DNA from: Kumtagia sp964244725
Lineage (GTDB): Bacteria > Pseudomonadota > Alphaproteobacteria > Rhizobiales > Rhizobiaceae
NCBI GenBank assembly: GCA_964244725.1
Contig: CAXTJQ010000002.1
Location: 391,477 to 455,476, forward strand
Direction: 5' to 3'
Length of the DNA: 64,000 nt
In this document: positions 26,546 to 36,500 of the stretch, in pieces
How the letters are laid out: each line of letters opens with the position of its first letter
Numbering within the stretch: position 1 is the first letter of the stretch
Program-made: the position numbers and the translations under genes
Notes under the pieces: generated by a model
Told to the model about the DNA's origin: nothing
The model's input: the letters and a program-made list of their open reading frames with translations, nothing else
The model's database searches: none

Positions 26546-27778
26546 ATGCCGCTTCCGCCGCTATCCGACGAACAACGCGTAAAGCCACACCGATTCGAAT
26601 TGCGGCTGTCTCTGCTCTACGTGGCGGTCTTCCTGCCGCTCGGCATCCATCTGCCTTACCTGCCGCTATGGCTCGCGGGAAAGGGCTTCGATGCCGAGAA
26701 AATCGGCGTGATCCTGGCCGCGCCGATGTTCCTGCGCGTCATCACCACGCCGATCATAACCGCCTTGGCCGACAAGGCGGCCGACCGCGTGATCGTGCTG
26801 GCCATCATGGGCGCCTTGGCTTTCGTCATATCGCTCGGCTATTTCCTGCCGCCCGGTTACGTGGTCGTGCTCGCGACGTCGCTGTTGCTGACCATCGCCA
26901 TCACGCCGCAGACCCCACTCGCCGACTCGCTGGCGCTGTCGGGCGTGCGACGATTCGGCTCGGTCTACGCCAAGATGCGCATCTGGGGATCGATCTCCTT
27001 TCTCGCGGCGAATTTCGGCGGCGGACTGATCCTGTCCCTGGCGGGAACGCGCGCGGTCCCTTACATGATCTCGCTCGGCCTGGCCGCCGTACTGGTTCTG
27101 TCTCTGTTTGCGCCGCGCATGGGCAGGCCCCGGCGGGCCTCGCCGCTGTCGGCGGCGGAACTGCCGCGCGCCCGGTCCAGCATCATCGACCCGGCCTTCA
27201 TGCTTCTTGTCGGCGGCGCGGGCCTGATCGCTGCGAGCCACGCCTTTCTGTACGGCTTCGCCTCGCTTTATTGGCAATCGATCGGGCTCGGGGAAGCCAC
27301 GGTCGGCATCCTGTGGTCAGCGGCCGTGGTGGCGGAGGTCATCATGTTCATGGTCTTCGCCAGGCTGCTCTCGCATCTGACCGCCTCGACCGTCATGGCT
27401 ATTGCCGGGGTCGTCGCCATCGTCCGGTGGATCGCCTTTCCGGCAATCGCCCCCTTGGGTCTCGGCGTCGCGGGATTTCTCATCGTCCAGGCGCTGCATG
27501 CCTTTTCGACCGGTCTGATCCTGATCGGGGTTCAGAAGGTGATCGCGGACAGTGTACCGGAAGAACGGACCGGCGCTGCGCAAGGGGTCGCCTATTTCGC
27601 CAACGGATTCTCGATGGCCGCCGCCACGCTCGCATCAGGGGCGCTCTATGCGCGTTTGGGCGTCGACGGCTTCTTCCCAATGGCAGGGGTCGCCGCCGGC
27701 GGTCTGGTGCTCGTCCTCCTTGCCCGCGTTCAGCCCCAGAGTTCGGGACGGGGTGGAGACACGATCGACCCCGCATAG
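26546..27778 (+). CDS. MFS transporter (LacY/HcaT-like MFS_1-like family)
   Basis: A 410-residue integral membrane protein with about 12 hydrophobic segments. The first segments contain GIHLPYLPLWLAGKGF and the loop ADKAADR between helices 2 and 3, typical of the family of the 3-phenylpropionate and nucleoside/sugar symporters. The substrate is unknown. ATG 26546 was chosen over starts at 26435 and 26492 because it gives normal length and has CAGG upstream. Its last 49 bases overlap the convergent dipeptide epimerase gene, which may hint at a peptide-related solute. Confidence 0.85.
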   Translation: MPLPPLSDEQRVKPHRFELRLSLLYVAVFLPLGIHLPYLPLWLAGKGFDAEKIGVILAAPMFLRVITTPIITALADKAADRVIVLAIMGALAFVISLGYFLPPGYVVVLATSLLLTIAITPQTPLADSLALSGVRRFGSVYAKMRIWGSISFLAANFGGGLILSLAGTRAVPYMISLGLAAVLVLSLFAPRMGRPRRASPLSAAELPRARSSIIDPAFMLLVGGAGLIAASHAFLYGFASLYWQSIGLGEATVGILWSAAVVAEVIMFMVFARLLSHLTASTVMAIAGVVAIVRWIAFPAIAPLGLGVAGFLIVQALHAFSTGLILIGVQKVIADSVPEERTGAAQGVAYFANGFSMAAATLASGALYARLGVDGFFPMAGVAAGGLVLVLLARVQPQSSGRGGDTIDPA

Positions 27779-28713
27779 GTCAAGCCCGGCTCGCGATCAC
27801 GCGCCAAAAGCAAAGGGCCGTCGAGGTCGACGAAATCGGCGCCTTGCGCCAACAGAACGGCGGGAGCCATGGCGAGCGACGTTCCCACCATGCAGCCGAC
27901 CATGATCCGGAACCCGTGCTGTCTGGCGCGGTCGCGCAGGTCGATGGCGGCCGTCAGCCCGCCGGCTTTGTCGAGCTTGATGTTCACCGCATCATACAGT
28001 CCTTTCAGGAGGACGAGATCGTCCTCCGTATGGACGCTCTCGTCGGCGCAGATCGGGACGAGATGCTCGATGCGGCGCAATGCCTCATCGCGACCCGCCG
28101 GCAGCGGCTGCTCGATGAGCGCGATGCGGAGTCCGGCGGCGATTGCGACATTTTCTTCGAGATTTTCTTCCATCCAACCTTCGTTGACGTCGAGGATGAT
28201 CTTGCAGTCCGGCGCGGCGCGTACGACCGCTTCAATTCGTTCCAGATCGCCTTGCCCGCCGATCTTCACCTTGAGAACGGGACGGTCTGCGTTGGCGGCC
28301 GCCTGCGCGGCCATCCTCTCTGGGGTATCAAGCGACAGGGTGAATGCGGTCGCGATCGCTTCCGGCGCCTGGCGGCATATAAGCTGCGATACGCGCGTGC
28401 CCGCGTGTTTGGCTTCCAGGTCCCACAGCGCGCAGTCGAGGGCGTTGCGGGCGGCGCCCGCCGGCATCAGCAAAAGCAAATGCCGCCGGTCGGCCCCCGC
28501 CTCGATCGCCGCGCGGGCCGATTCAAGCGCCTCGAGCACCGTTTCGACGGTCTCGCCGTAGCGCCGGTACGGCACGCACTCGCCGCGCCCAATCGCCGAG
28601 CCTTGCGCAATCGTGCAGCAGACGACTTCCGCCTCGGTCTTCGATCCGCGCGAGATCGTATACGCGCCGGCAATCGGAAACCGTTCGGCGACAACAGAAA
28701 GGACACGCGTCAA
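27730..28713 (-). CDS. Dipeptide epimerase (L-Ala-D/L-Glu epimerase, enolase superfamily)
   Basis: The 327-residue protein inverts one residue of dipeptides such as L-Ala-D-Glu released from murein. Visible family features are the catalytic KVK at 148-150, metal ligands Asp175, Glu201 and Asp224, the NIKLDKAGG segment at 244-252 and the dipeptide-binding DxD motif Asp296/Asp298. The DxD motif distinguishes this subgroup from muconate cycloisomerases. A TTG start at 28713 gives correct family length with GGAACG upstream; an ATG at 28944 would run into mlaE. It may feed murein peptide recycling. Confidence 0.9.
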   Translation of the reverse strand: MTRVLSVVAERFPIAGAYTISRGSKTEAEVVCCTIAQGSAIGRGECVPYRRYGETVETVLEALESARAAIEAGADRRHLLLLMPAGAARNALDCALWDLEAKHAGTRVSQLICRQAPEAIATAFTLSLDTPERMAAQAAANADRPVLKVKIGGQGDLERIEAVVRAAPDCKIILDVNEGWMEENLEENVAIAAGLRIALIEQPLPAGRDEALRRIEHLVPICADESVHTEDDLVLLKGLYDAVNIKLDKAGGLTAAIDLRDRARQHGFRIMVGCMVGTSLAMAPAVLLAQGADFVDLDGPLLLARDREPGLTYAGSIVSPPRPELWG

Positions 28714-28760
28714 TATAATCGTTCCAGTCGAAAGCGGCGGAGCCTCGGGAAAAGTGACAG

Positions 28761-29966
28761 ATGACGATTCGAAAGCTAAGACTCCGTCCAATGTCCACCA
28801 GTAGCCGCGCCGAAACAACCCAAACTCCCGAACGCAATACAGGCCCTGCGGTCGAACGCGCGGAAAAAGCTGGTATCGTGACGTTGAGGCTGTCGGGCCG
28901 GTGGGTGACCCGCACTGTGATTTCCGTTGACGGCGAAATGACAAGGCTTGCAGGCCAATCGGAAGCCAGGAAAACGGTGATCGACATATCGAGCGTCGAC
29001 GGTCTCGACACCGCGGGGGCTTGGATCATCGCCCGGTCCGTCGCGGCGATCCAGTCGCAAGGCGGCGCGGTCGAGATCGAAGGCGCCGGCGACAAGGCCG
29101 AAACGCTGCTCGCCGCCGTGCAGAAGGCGTTTGCGCCGCGGCCGGCGAGCGCGGGCCGGCCCAATATCGTCATGCGCGGCCTGGAATCGGTGGGTCGCTC
29201 GGTCTATAGCGCCCGCAACGATTTCATCGCGGCCATGAATATCCTCGGCGCGACGGTGGAGGGCGGGCGCGCCAAGGCGGGGCGGGGGTTGAGCATCAAC
29301 TTCGCGTCGATCTTCAATCAGATCGACAAGATGGGCGTCGGCGCCATTCCCGTGATCGTGCTGATGTCGACCATCGTCGGCGCGATCGTGGCGCAGCAGG
29401 GCGCGTTCCAATTGCGGTTCTTCGGGGCCGACATTTTCGTCGTCGATCTGGTTGGCATCCTGGTGCTGCGCGAACTCGGCGTGCTGATGACCGCGATCAT
29501 GATCGCCGGCCGTTCGGGCAGCGCGATTACCGCCGAAATCGGCTCGATGAAAATGCGCGAAGAGGTCGACGCGCTGACCGTCATCGGGCTCAATCCGGTT
29601 GGGGTTCTCGTGTTTCCCCGCCTTGTGGCCCTGGTGATCGCGCTGCCATGCCTGACGATCATCGCCAATTTCGCCGCGATCGGCGGCGCGATCGGCATCA
29701 CATGGGCTTATTCGGGCATCCAGCCGGCGGCTTTCATCGACCGGCTTCGCGCGGCCATCGATGTTGGCACCATTTTCGCGGGGCTCATCAAGGCGCCGTT
29801 CATGGCGATGATCATCGGCATCATCGCGTCGCTCGAAGGGATGAAGGTCGGGGGCAGCGCCGAATCGCTGGGCGCGCATGTCACGGCTTCGGTGGTCAAG
29901 TCGATCTTCATGGTTGTCATTCTCGATGGCATGTTCGCGATCTTCTTCGCGCAGGTCGATTTCTAG
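28761..29966 (+). CDS. mlaE: MlaE-family ABC transporter permease with N-terminal STAS-like domain
   Basis: The 401-residue permease belongs to the Mla phospholipid transport complex. Residues about 35-115 form a STAS-like cytoplasmic domain (IDISSVDGLDTAGAWII). The MlaE membrane domain follows, with AIPVIVLMSTIVGAIVAQQGAFQL and the conserved EIGSMKMREEVDALTVIG loop. Four to five hydrophobic helices end near the C-terminus. ATG 28761 lies 47 bases from the divergent epimerase gene. It is the first gene of mlaE-mlaF-mlaD-lipoprotein, spaced by 1, 12 and about 91 bases. Confidence 0.95.
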   Translation: MTIRKLRLRPMSTSSRAETTQTPERNTGPAVERAEKAGIVTLRLSGRWVTRTVISVDGEMTRLAGQSEARKTVIDISSVDGLDTAGAWIIARSVAAIQSQGGAVEIEGAGDKAETLLAAVQKAFAPRPASAGRPNIVMRGLESVGRSVYSARNDFIAAMNILGATVEGGRAKAGRGLSINFASIFNQIDKMGVGAIPVIVLMSTIVGAIVAQQGAFQLRFFGADIFVVDLVGILVLRELGVLMTAIMIAGRSGSAITAEIGSMKMREEVDALTVIGLNPVGVLVFPRLVALVIALPCLTIIANFAAIGGAIGITWAYSGIQPAAFIDRLRAAIDVGTIFAGLIKAPFMAMIIGIIASLEGMKVGGSAESLGAHVTASVVKSIFMVVILDGMFAIFFAQVDF

Positions 29967-29967
29967 C

Positions 29968-30798
29968 ATGATGGAAAACGTCGAGCATTCTCCGGTCGAG
30001 GCGCCCAGCGACGCCGCGAGGAACGACGATCGGGAGATCATTCTCTCGGCGCGCGGGGTGAGTGTCTCGTTCGGCGACCAGGTTGTCCTCGACAATCTGG
30101 ACCTCGACATCAGGCGCGGCGAGATCCTGGGTTTCGTCGGCGCGTCCGGCGCCGGAAAGTCCGTGCTGCTTCGGACCGTCCTCGGCTTGAACAAGAAACA
30201 GGCCGGCACGATCAAGCTCTTCGACATCGAGATCGAGAAGGCCACTCCCATGGAACGGCTGTCCGTCGACATGCGGCTTGGCGTGCTTTTCCAGCACGGC
30301 GCCCTGTTTTCGTCCTTGACGGTGCTCGAAAACATTCAGGTGCCGATGCGCGAATATCTCGGCATGCCCCAGGCGCTGATGGACGACCTGGCCTATCTCA
30401 AGCTGGAACTTGTCGGCCTGCCCAACGACGCCGCGCTGAAATCGCCCTCCGAGCTTTCAGGCGGAATGATCAAGCGGGCCGCATTGGCGCGCGCGCTCGC
30501 GCTCGATCCCGACATCGTCTTCCTGGACGAGCCGACATCCGGCCTCGATCCGATCGGCGCCGCCGATTTCGACGAACTGGTGGCCAAGCTGCGCGATACG
30601 ATGGGTTTGACCGTCTACATGGTCACCCACGACCTCGACAGCCTGTTTTCCGTCTGCGACCGCGTGGCGGTGCTCGGCGGCAAGAAGGTGCTGATCGAAG
30701 GCACAATCGACGACATGCTGGCCAGCGACGAACCCTGGGTAAAGTCTTATTTTCGCGGAAAGCGGGCGCGTCAGCTTGATCTGGCCGCAAGGACGTAG
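29968..30798 (+). CDS. mlaF: MlaF-family ABC transporter ATP-binding protein
   Basis: The 276-residue ATPase powers lipid transport with MlaE. Walker A is GASGAGKS at 58-65, the signature is LSGGMIKRAALARAL, Walker B is DIVFLDEPTSGLDP, and the switch His is in VTHDL. It starts one base after the mlaE stop, so translational coupling is expected. The FSSLTVLENIQVPM motif is typical of MlaF/Ttg2A proteins. The N-terminal 25 residues are polar and not conserved. Confidence 0.96.
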   Translation: MMENVEHSPVEAPSDAARNDDREIILSARGVSVSFGDQVVLDNLDLDIRRGEILGFVGASGAGKSVLLRTVLGLNKKQAGTIKLFDIEIEKATPMERLSVDMRLGVLFQHGALFSSLTVLENIQVPMREYLGMPQALMDDLAYLKLELVGLPNDAALKSPSELSGGMIKRAALARALALDPDIVFLDEPTSGLDPIGAADFDELVAKLRDTMGLTVYMVTHDLDSLFSVCDRVAVLGGKKVLIEGTIDDMLASDEPWVKSYFRGKRARQLDLAART

Positions 30799-30810
30799 AA
30801 TCGATCGATT

Positions 30811-32760
30811 ATGGAAACCAGAGCCAACTACGTCATCGTCGGGATATTCACGCTCGTATCGATTCTCGCCGCCTTCGGCTTCATCTACTGGACCGCGGCG
30901 ATCGGCGACCGCGGCGAGACGGTGTTGCTGCGCGTCCGCATCCCGGGATCGGCGTCGGGGCTCGGACGCGGCAGCGCGGTGCTGTTCAACGGCGTCAAGG
31001 TCGGCGACGTCCAGCGCGTCTACATCGACGTCAAGAATCCCGCCGTCGCCATCGCCGACACGCAGATCGACCGGGTCACGCCGATTACCCGCTCGACGCA
31101 GGCGGTCATCGGCATCGCGGGCCTGACCGGGCAAGCCAACATCGAGGTGAAGGGATCGAATACGCAGGAGCCGAACCTGCTGGCCGAGGCCGAGGCCGCG
31201 GGCAAAGTGGCCGAGATCACCGCCGATCCATCGGCCGTGACCAACCTGCTGCAGCGCGCCCAGGATATCTTCGCGCGCGCCGACAGCGTCTTGAACCAGA
31301 TCGAAGGCTTCACCAAGGATGTGCGCGGCCCGCTGACTGATACGGTGAAGAACACCAAGACGTTTTCCGATGCGCTCGCGCGCAACGCCGACGGCATCGA
31401 TCGCTTTCTTGAAAGCGTATCCAAACTCTCCGTGGAATTGGCGGGCGTTTCTGGGAAACTCGATGGGACTCTCAAGGCGGCCGAGGATATCTTGAAGGCC
31501 GTCGATCCGCAGAAAATCAAGGCCGTCGTGGCGAATGTGGAGACCTTCACGCAGTCCCTTTCGGCGACCAGCGGGCAATTCGACGATGTCATCCGCGACG
31601 TGCGTGAAACAGTCGACACGCTCAACCAGGTCGGCAAAACCTCGCAGGCATCGCTCGCCAAGGTCAACGGCATTCTCGATGGCGTCGATCCCGCGACGGT
31701 TCGCGATGCGATCACGAATATCGGCCGGGCCAGCCGGTCCGCCAGCACGATCGCCGCGGATATCTCTCGCGTAACCGCAACGGTCGGCAGGCGCTCCGAC
31801 GACATTGATCGGATCATCGGCGACACGACCGTTCTCGCGAAGCGCCTGAGCGACGCGTCGTCGCAACTTCCGGCGGTGGTCGACGGCGCGCGTGAGGCGG
31901 TGGTGACGTTCGGCGATGTCGGCAAGACCACCCAGACGGCGCTCGGCAAGGTGAACGGCATTCTCGACGGCGTCGATCCGGCGACGGTTCGCGATGCGAT
32001 CACGAATATCGGCCAAGCCAGCCGGTCGGCTAGCGCCATCGCCGCGGATATTTCCCGCGTCACCGAAAAGGTCGGCAGGCGCTCCGACGACATCGATCGG
32101 ATCATCGGCGACACGACCGTTGTCGCGCGGCGGCTGAGCGACGCCTCCGGCCAGATCGCGACGGTCGTCGACGGCGCGCGTCAGGCGGTCGTGACGTTCG
32201 GCGATGTCGGCAAGATTACCCAGACGGCGCTCGGCAAGGTCACGGGCATTCTCGACGGCGTCGATCCCGGAAAGGTGCGCAGCGCCCTGTCCAACATCGA
32301 CCAGGCGAGCCGCACGGCCAACGCGGCGATCGCCGACATAGCCAAAGTCACCGAGAAATTCGGCAGCCGCGCGAAGGACATCAGCCGGATGGTCGACAAC
32401 GCCACCGAACTTGCCCAACGCCTCAACGCAGCGTCCCTGCGCGTCGACGGCATCCTGCTCAAGGTCGACAATCTGCTCGGCTCGGGACAGGCCGAAGGCC
32501 TTGTGGCCGACGCCAGCGCGACGCTCAAATCGTTCAAGCAGGTCGCCGACACGCTGAACTCTCGGCTCGGCGAAATCACCGGCAATCTCGCTAAGTTTTC
32601 CGGCCAGGGGCTGCGCAGCGTCGAGGCTCTGGTCGACGACAGCCGGCGCTCGATCAACCGGATCGAACAGACGATCACCGACCTCGGCCGCAATCCCCAA
32701 CGGATCATCACCGGCGGCGACGGGGCCGTGCGCCAATATGATGGGCGTGCGCGGCATTGA
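30811..32760 (+). CDS. mlaD: MCE (MlaD-like) substrate-binding protein with long repeat-containing C-terminus
   Basis: The 649-residue periplasmic protein is anchored by one helix (about residues 7-30). One MCE domain follows (about 40-118: RIPGSASGLGRGSAVLFNGVK and VIGIAGLTGQANIEV), which forms the lipid-conducting ring. The remaining about 520 residues are helical, and three consecutive 96-residue copies of one segment lie at residues 268-555, each with the element KVNGILDGVDP. MlaD of enterobacteria has about 180 residues, so the extra helical part may form a periplasm-spanning tube, as in PqiB/LetB-like or Mce proteins; that is inference. Confidence 0.93.
   Translation: METRANYVIVGIFTLVSILAAFGFIYWTAAIGDRGETVLLRVRIPGSASGLGRGSAVLFNGVKVGDVQRVYIDVKNPAVAIADTQIDRVTPITRSTQAVIGIAGLTGQANIEVKGSNTQEPNLLAEAEAAGKVAEITADPSAVTNLLQRAQDIFARADSVLNQIEGFTKDVRGPLTDTVKNTKTFSDALARNADGIDRFLESVSKLSVELAGVSGKLDGTLKAAEDILKAVDPQKIKAVVANVETFTQSLSATSGQFDDVIRDVRETVDTLNQVGKTSQASLAKVNGILDGVDPATVRDAITNIGRASRSASTIAADISRVTATVGRRSDDIDRIIGDTTVLAKRLSDASSQLPAVVDGAREAVVTFGDVGKTTQTALGKVNGILDGVDPATVRDAITNIGQASRSASAIAADISRVTEKVGRRSDDIDRIIGDTTVVARRLSDASGQIATVVDGARQAVVTFGDVGKITQTALGKVTGILDGVDPGKVRSALSNIDQASRTANAAIADIAKVTEKFGSRAKDISRMVDNATELAQRLNAASLRVDGILLKVDNLLGSGQAEGLVADASATLKSFKQVADTLNSRLGEITGNLAKFSGQGLRSVEALVDDSRRSINRIEQTITDLGRNPQRIITGGDGAVRQYDGRARH
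31612..32475 (+). repeat. Three 288-base tandem repeats inside the MCE gene
   Basis: Units lie at 31612-31899, 31900-32187 and about 32188-32475. The first two are nearly identical in DNA over long stretches (for example around 31670-31735 and 31958-32023); the third is more diverged. In the protein each unit carries KVNGILDGVDP-like and RRSDDIDRIIGDTT-like segments. The third lacks the latter's exact form. The high DNA identity of the first two suggests a recent duplication. Confidence 0.88.
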
Positions 32761-32851
32761 CAGCGAAAGCATCCGCCCGCAAGAACCTGACCTATCGGCA
32801 GGTCAAGCCTTGCCCTTTCACGTCCACGATTTTTGCAAAACGGTTCATCCC

Positions 32852-33445
32852 TTGAAGCATGCAAACTCCGCCGTTCTTGGTCCGCTGCTGGCGATGTCCC
32901 TGGGTGGTTGCGCGCTGCTCGGCAGCGGGCCTGCGCCGCTCGACACGTTTGAACTGACGGCGCCCAGCGTAGACCAAAGCCGGCGCAGCAACGCGCAGAT
33001 CCTGATCGTGGAACCTTCCGCCTTAAAGGCGCTCGATGGCGAGAACATCGTCATCAAGACCGGCCCGGGAGCGATCCAGTTCCTGAAAGGCGCACAATGG
33101 GCCGACCGTCTGCCCAAAATGGTCCAGGCCAAGCTGGCGGAGGCTTTTCAGAAAGCGGGTGGCTTCGCCGGTGTGGGCAGGCCCGGCGAAGGGCTCGCCA
33201 TCGACTATCAGATCGCCGGCGAAATTCGTCAGTTCGAAGTGCGCGCGGATCGCGGATCGCAGGCGCGGGTCCAGATTTTCATCCGTATCCTGAACGATCG
33301 GAACGGCACGGTCCGCGCCTCCAAGGTTTTTGACGCGACGGCCGCCGTTGGCGGCGTCGGCAACGAAGCCTACATCGCCGCCCTGGACCGGGCATTCGGC
33401 AAGGCGACTGTCGCGATCGTCGCCTGGACCGATTCGATCATCTGA
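32852..33445 (+). CDS. ABC-type transport auxiliary lipoprotein (Mla/PqiC-like)
   Basis: The 197-residue lipoprotein has a signal sequence ending in a lipobox (AMSLGGC) and a domain of the ABC-transport auxiliary component family. Family members lie beside Mla/Pqi transport genes and are thought to bridge to the outer membrane. Start is uncertain: TTG 32852 gives a compact signal peptide but no strong ribosome-binding site; an in-frame start at 32738 would overlap mlaD and put 38 extra residues before the signal. It ends the mla operon and converges with the giant coiled-coil gene. Confidence 0.82.
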   Translation: MKHANSAVLGPLLAMSLGGCALLGSGPAPLDTFELTAPSVDQSRRSNAQILIVEPSALKALDGENIVIKTGPGAIQFLKGAQWADRLPKMVQAKLAEAFQKAGGFAGVGRPGEGLAIDYQIAGEIRQFEVRADRGSQARVQIFIRILNDRNGTVRASKVFDATAAVGGVGNEAYIAALDRAFGKATVAIVAWTDSII

Positions 33446-33533
33446 TCGACCGCCAAGGCCACGTTCCCAAGAGGCACAACGAACCAATCGTTTGGCGAGG
33501 CGGGCGAAACGCGCGCGACGCCGAACGGCGGCG

Positions 33534-36500
33534 CTATTTCAGCCGGCCCGAAGCATGGGCGAGCATCGTGTATACTTTGCCCGTTTCGGACGCGAGATAG
33601 GATTGCGTGACGGCATTGTCGCGATCCGTGCGGGCGACGTCCTTCAGCAATCTCTCGAAATCGTCGCAGTAACGGTCCACGGCGCCGCGGAAATCGGCAT
33701 CGCCCTGATATTTGCGGCTGATCTCGTCGAAAGTCTGCTGCCCTTTCAGCGTGTAGAGGCGACGCGTAAATACCCCTTGCTCGCCTCGACGGTGGCGTCT
33801 CCAAAGGTCGATTGCGGCGTCGTGGTCGATGGCCCGGGCGATATCGACCGAGAGCGAGTTGAGCGAATCCACCGCCTTGGGCTGACGGGCGGGCTTTGGC
33901 GCCTCCGTGACGAGAGCGCCGGGCTCCTCAGATTCGGCGCGCGACGCGCCGCTCAACAGATCACGGACCCAGCCGCCGGATTTCGACCGCTCTTCGTCGC
34001 GGGGACGGAGTTGCGGCGCCGCCGGTTCTGGCGCCCGCGCCGGCTCGTTTGCCTGCGATGCGCGGGCCTGCGGCGGCACGAGCCGGCGCGGAACGTTTTG
34101 CGCGGCGGGCGCGGCCTCCGAAACGTCGATCGTGCGACCGGATTTGGCGACAATGTCCGACAATTCCTTCAGCGCCTTGATCTGTTCGGACACCGCCCGG
34201 CGAATGGCCGTGGTCGATTCCTTGGCCTCCTCCGGCATGCTGAGCACGCCCTGCTTCAGCTCCGCTCGGGTGGCGTCGAGGTCGCCCTTGATCGAACCCG
34301 CGGTTCGCCGCATCTCCTCGGTGGCGTCGGCAAAACGCTTGGTCGCGGAATCGACGACTTCCGTGATGGCGCTGCGGATCTTGGCGGTCGATTCGAGGGT
34401 CCGTCCTTCCGCGCGCTCCAGCGAGTTGCCGAGCACGGTTTCGAACGACTTCATGACGCGCTCGAGGTCCTCCGACTTCTTGACCAGACCAACCGCCAGG
34501 TCCTCCAACGAGGACTGCCGTTCGAGTGTGTGCTCCAGATTGCTCTGCGCCGAACTCAGGAGTTCGGATGCGCTGGTCAGAAGACGGCTATGCTCGTCGA
34601 AACGGGTAGCGATCGAGGCGACTTCCCTGAGCGTATTGGAGGAAAGCTCAGTGAGCCGCGTCGTGTTGGTATCCACCAGGCGGGCGGAGCTGGCGAAAGT
34701 CAGAGCGGCGCGTTCGGTCGTCGCGGCGAATCGTTGCGTCGTGGCGTCGAGCTGGCCGTCGACCTGCGACAGGTTCGCACCGGCGGACTCGATCAGTTCG
34801 CCGAGCTTTGCGCTCGACGACGACATGCGGCCTATAAGGTCATTGACACCCGTCGCCAGATTGGTGCGGGCGCCGTCGACTGCCGATAAGGTCTCCGCCG
34901 TGCGTGCGGCGAGCGCCTCGGTCAGCGCGGCATTCCCGGCGCGCAGCCTCTCGGAGGCGCGCTGCGATGCCTGGTCGACCGTCCTTTCGAGGTCGGCATT
35001 GGCCGCGCCCAGGCGATCGGCGAGCGGGCGGGCGGTTTCATCGAGGACCTTCGTGATCTCGGCCGAACGCGCCGCCATCAGATCGTTGAGTTCGCGGGTG
35101 CTGAGCGCGATCGCGCGGGCCGCTTCACCCGTGCTCTGGCCGATATGGTTGCCGACAGTCGTGAAGGTCTCGGAAATCACGTTGGCGCGGGCGACGAGGC
35201 GCTCTTCCGCCTGCGCGACCTGGTCGTCCACCGACCTCCCGAGAAGTTCCGCGCTGCGCGCCATCCTGGTCTCGACGTCCGAGGCCTTTGTGTCGACATG
35301 CGCCGCGATCGCATGGGCGCTGGCGGCCACCCTGATCTCGACATCCGAAAGTTTGCCGTCGACATGTGCCGTCGCCGCTTGCGCGCCGGCGATCATTCGT
35401 TGATCGGCCGTCACGAGCGCGTCTTCGATGGTGCGCGCGCGGGCATCGAGTTCGACCGCGGATTCCGCAACGCGCGACAATATGCGGTCCTCTGTCGCCT
35501 CGAAGACGTTGGCGATTTCGGCGGCGCGGGCTCCGATGGTCCTGGAGCTCTCGGCGATGCGGGCCGCGAGCTGTCCGTCGGCTTTGCGGAACACGTCGTC
35601 GATCTCGGACGCCCGCGCGCCAATGGCCTTCGAGCTTTCGGCGATTCGGGCCGCGAGATCGCCATCGGCTTGACGGAACACGCCGGCGATTTCGGATGCC
35701 CGCGCCGACAGGGCTTCGGAAGCCGCGCCTGTCCGGGCATCGATGCGATACGTCGCCGTCTCGAAGAGGCGGGCGATATCCTGTGTTCGGGCTTCCAGCG
35801 TACCTGCTGATTCGTCGAGCCGCGCCGCGATGCGTCTGTCGGCCTGTTCGAAGACCTGCTCGACATGGTCTGAACGCGCTCCGAGAAGGTTCGCGCCGCT
35901 CTCGATGCGTCCGGCCAGACGCTCGTCCGTTGCCGCGAAGATGCGATCGATGTCGCTCGCCCTGCCGGCGAGCGCATCCGCGGTCTGGCCCGCGCGGGCA
36001 GCCAGGCGTTGATCGGCATCCTCGAATATCCGTAGGATGTCTTCGGCGCGACTGCCGAATGCCTTGTCGCCCGTATCGATGCGGTCGGCGAATTTGCGGT
36101 CCGCATTGTCCAGAAGGGCGTTGAGGTCGAGCGTCCTTTGGCCGAGCGCGTCGGCGCCGCTCGCGAAACGCTGGACCAGTTCGTCATCGACCTTGTCAAA
36201 GAGCTGGCCGATCTCGGTCGCGCGCGCATTGAGCGCTTCCGCCGATTCCGTGATGCGCCGGCCCATGCGGCCGTCGATCGCATCGAAGTCGCGCACGAGC
36301 TCGCCCGCCCGCGACGCTAGCGCCTGCGCGGTCTCGGCCGCCCGGCGCACGAGCCGCTGGTCGGCCTGATCGACCGCGGAGGTGATTTCGGTCATCCGTC
36401 CGGCAAACGCCTCGACGGTCTGTCCGCTGCGCGCGGCGAAGGCCTGGTCTGACTTTGCGAAGACATCCGCGATCTCGCTCGCGCGCGCCAGCAGCGCCGC

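Noticed and set aside
30457..32772. 771-codon reverse ORF opposite mlaD and mlaF
   Set aside because: GC-rich antisense frame over a clearly conserved MCE gene with its own start and ribosome-binding context.
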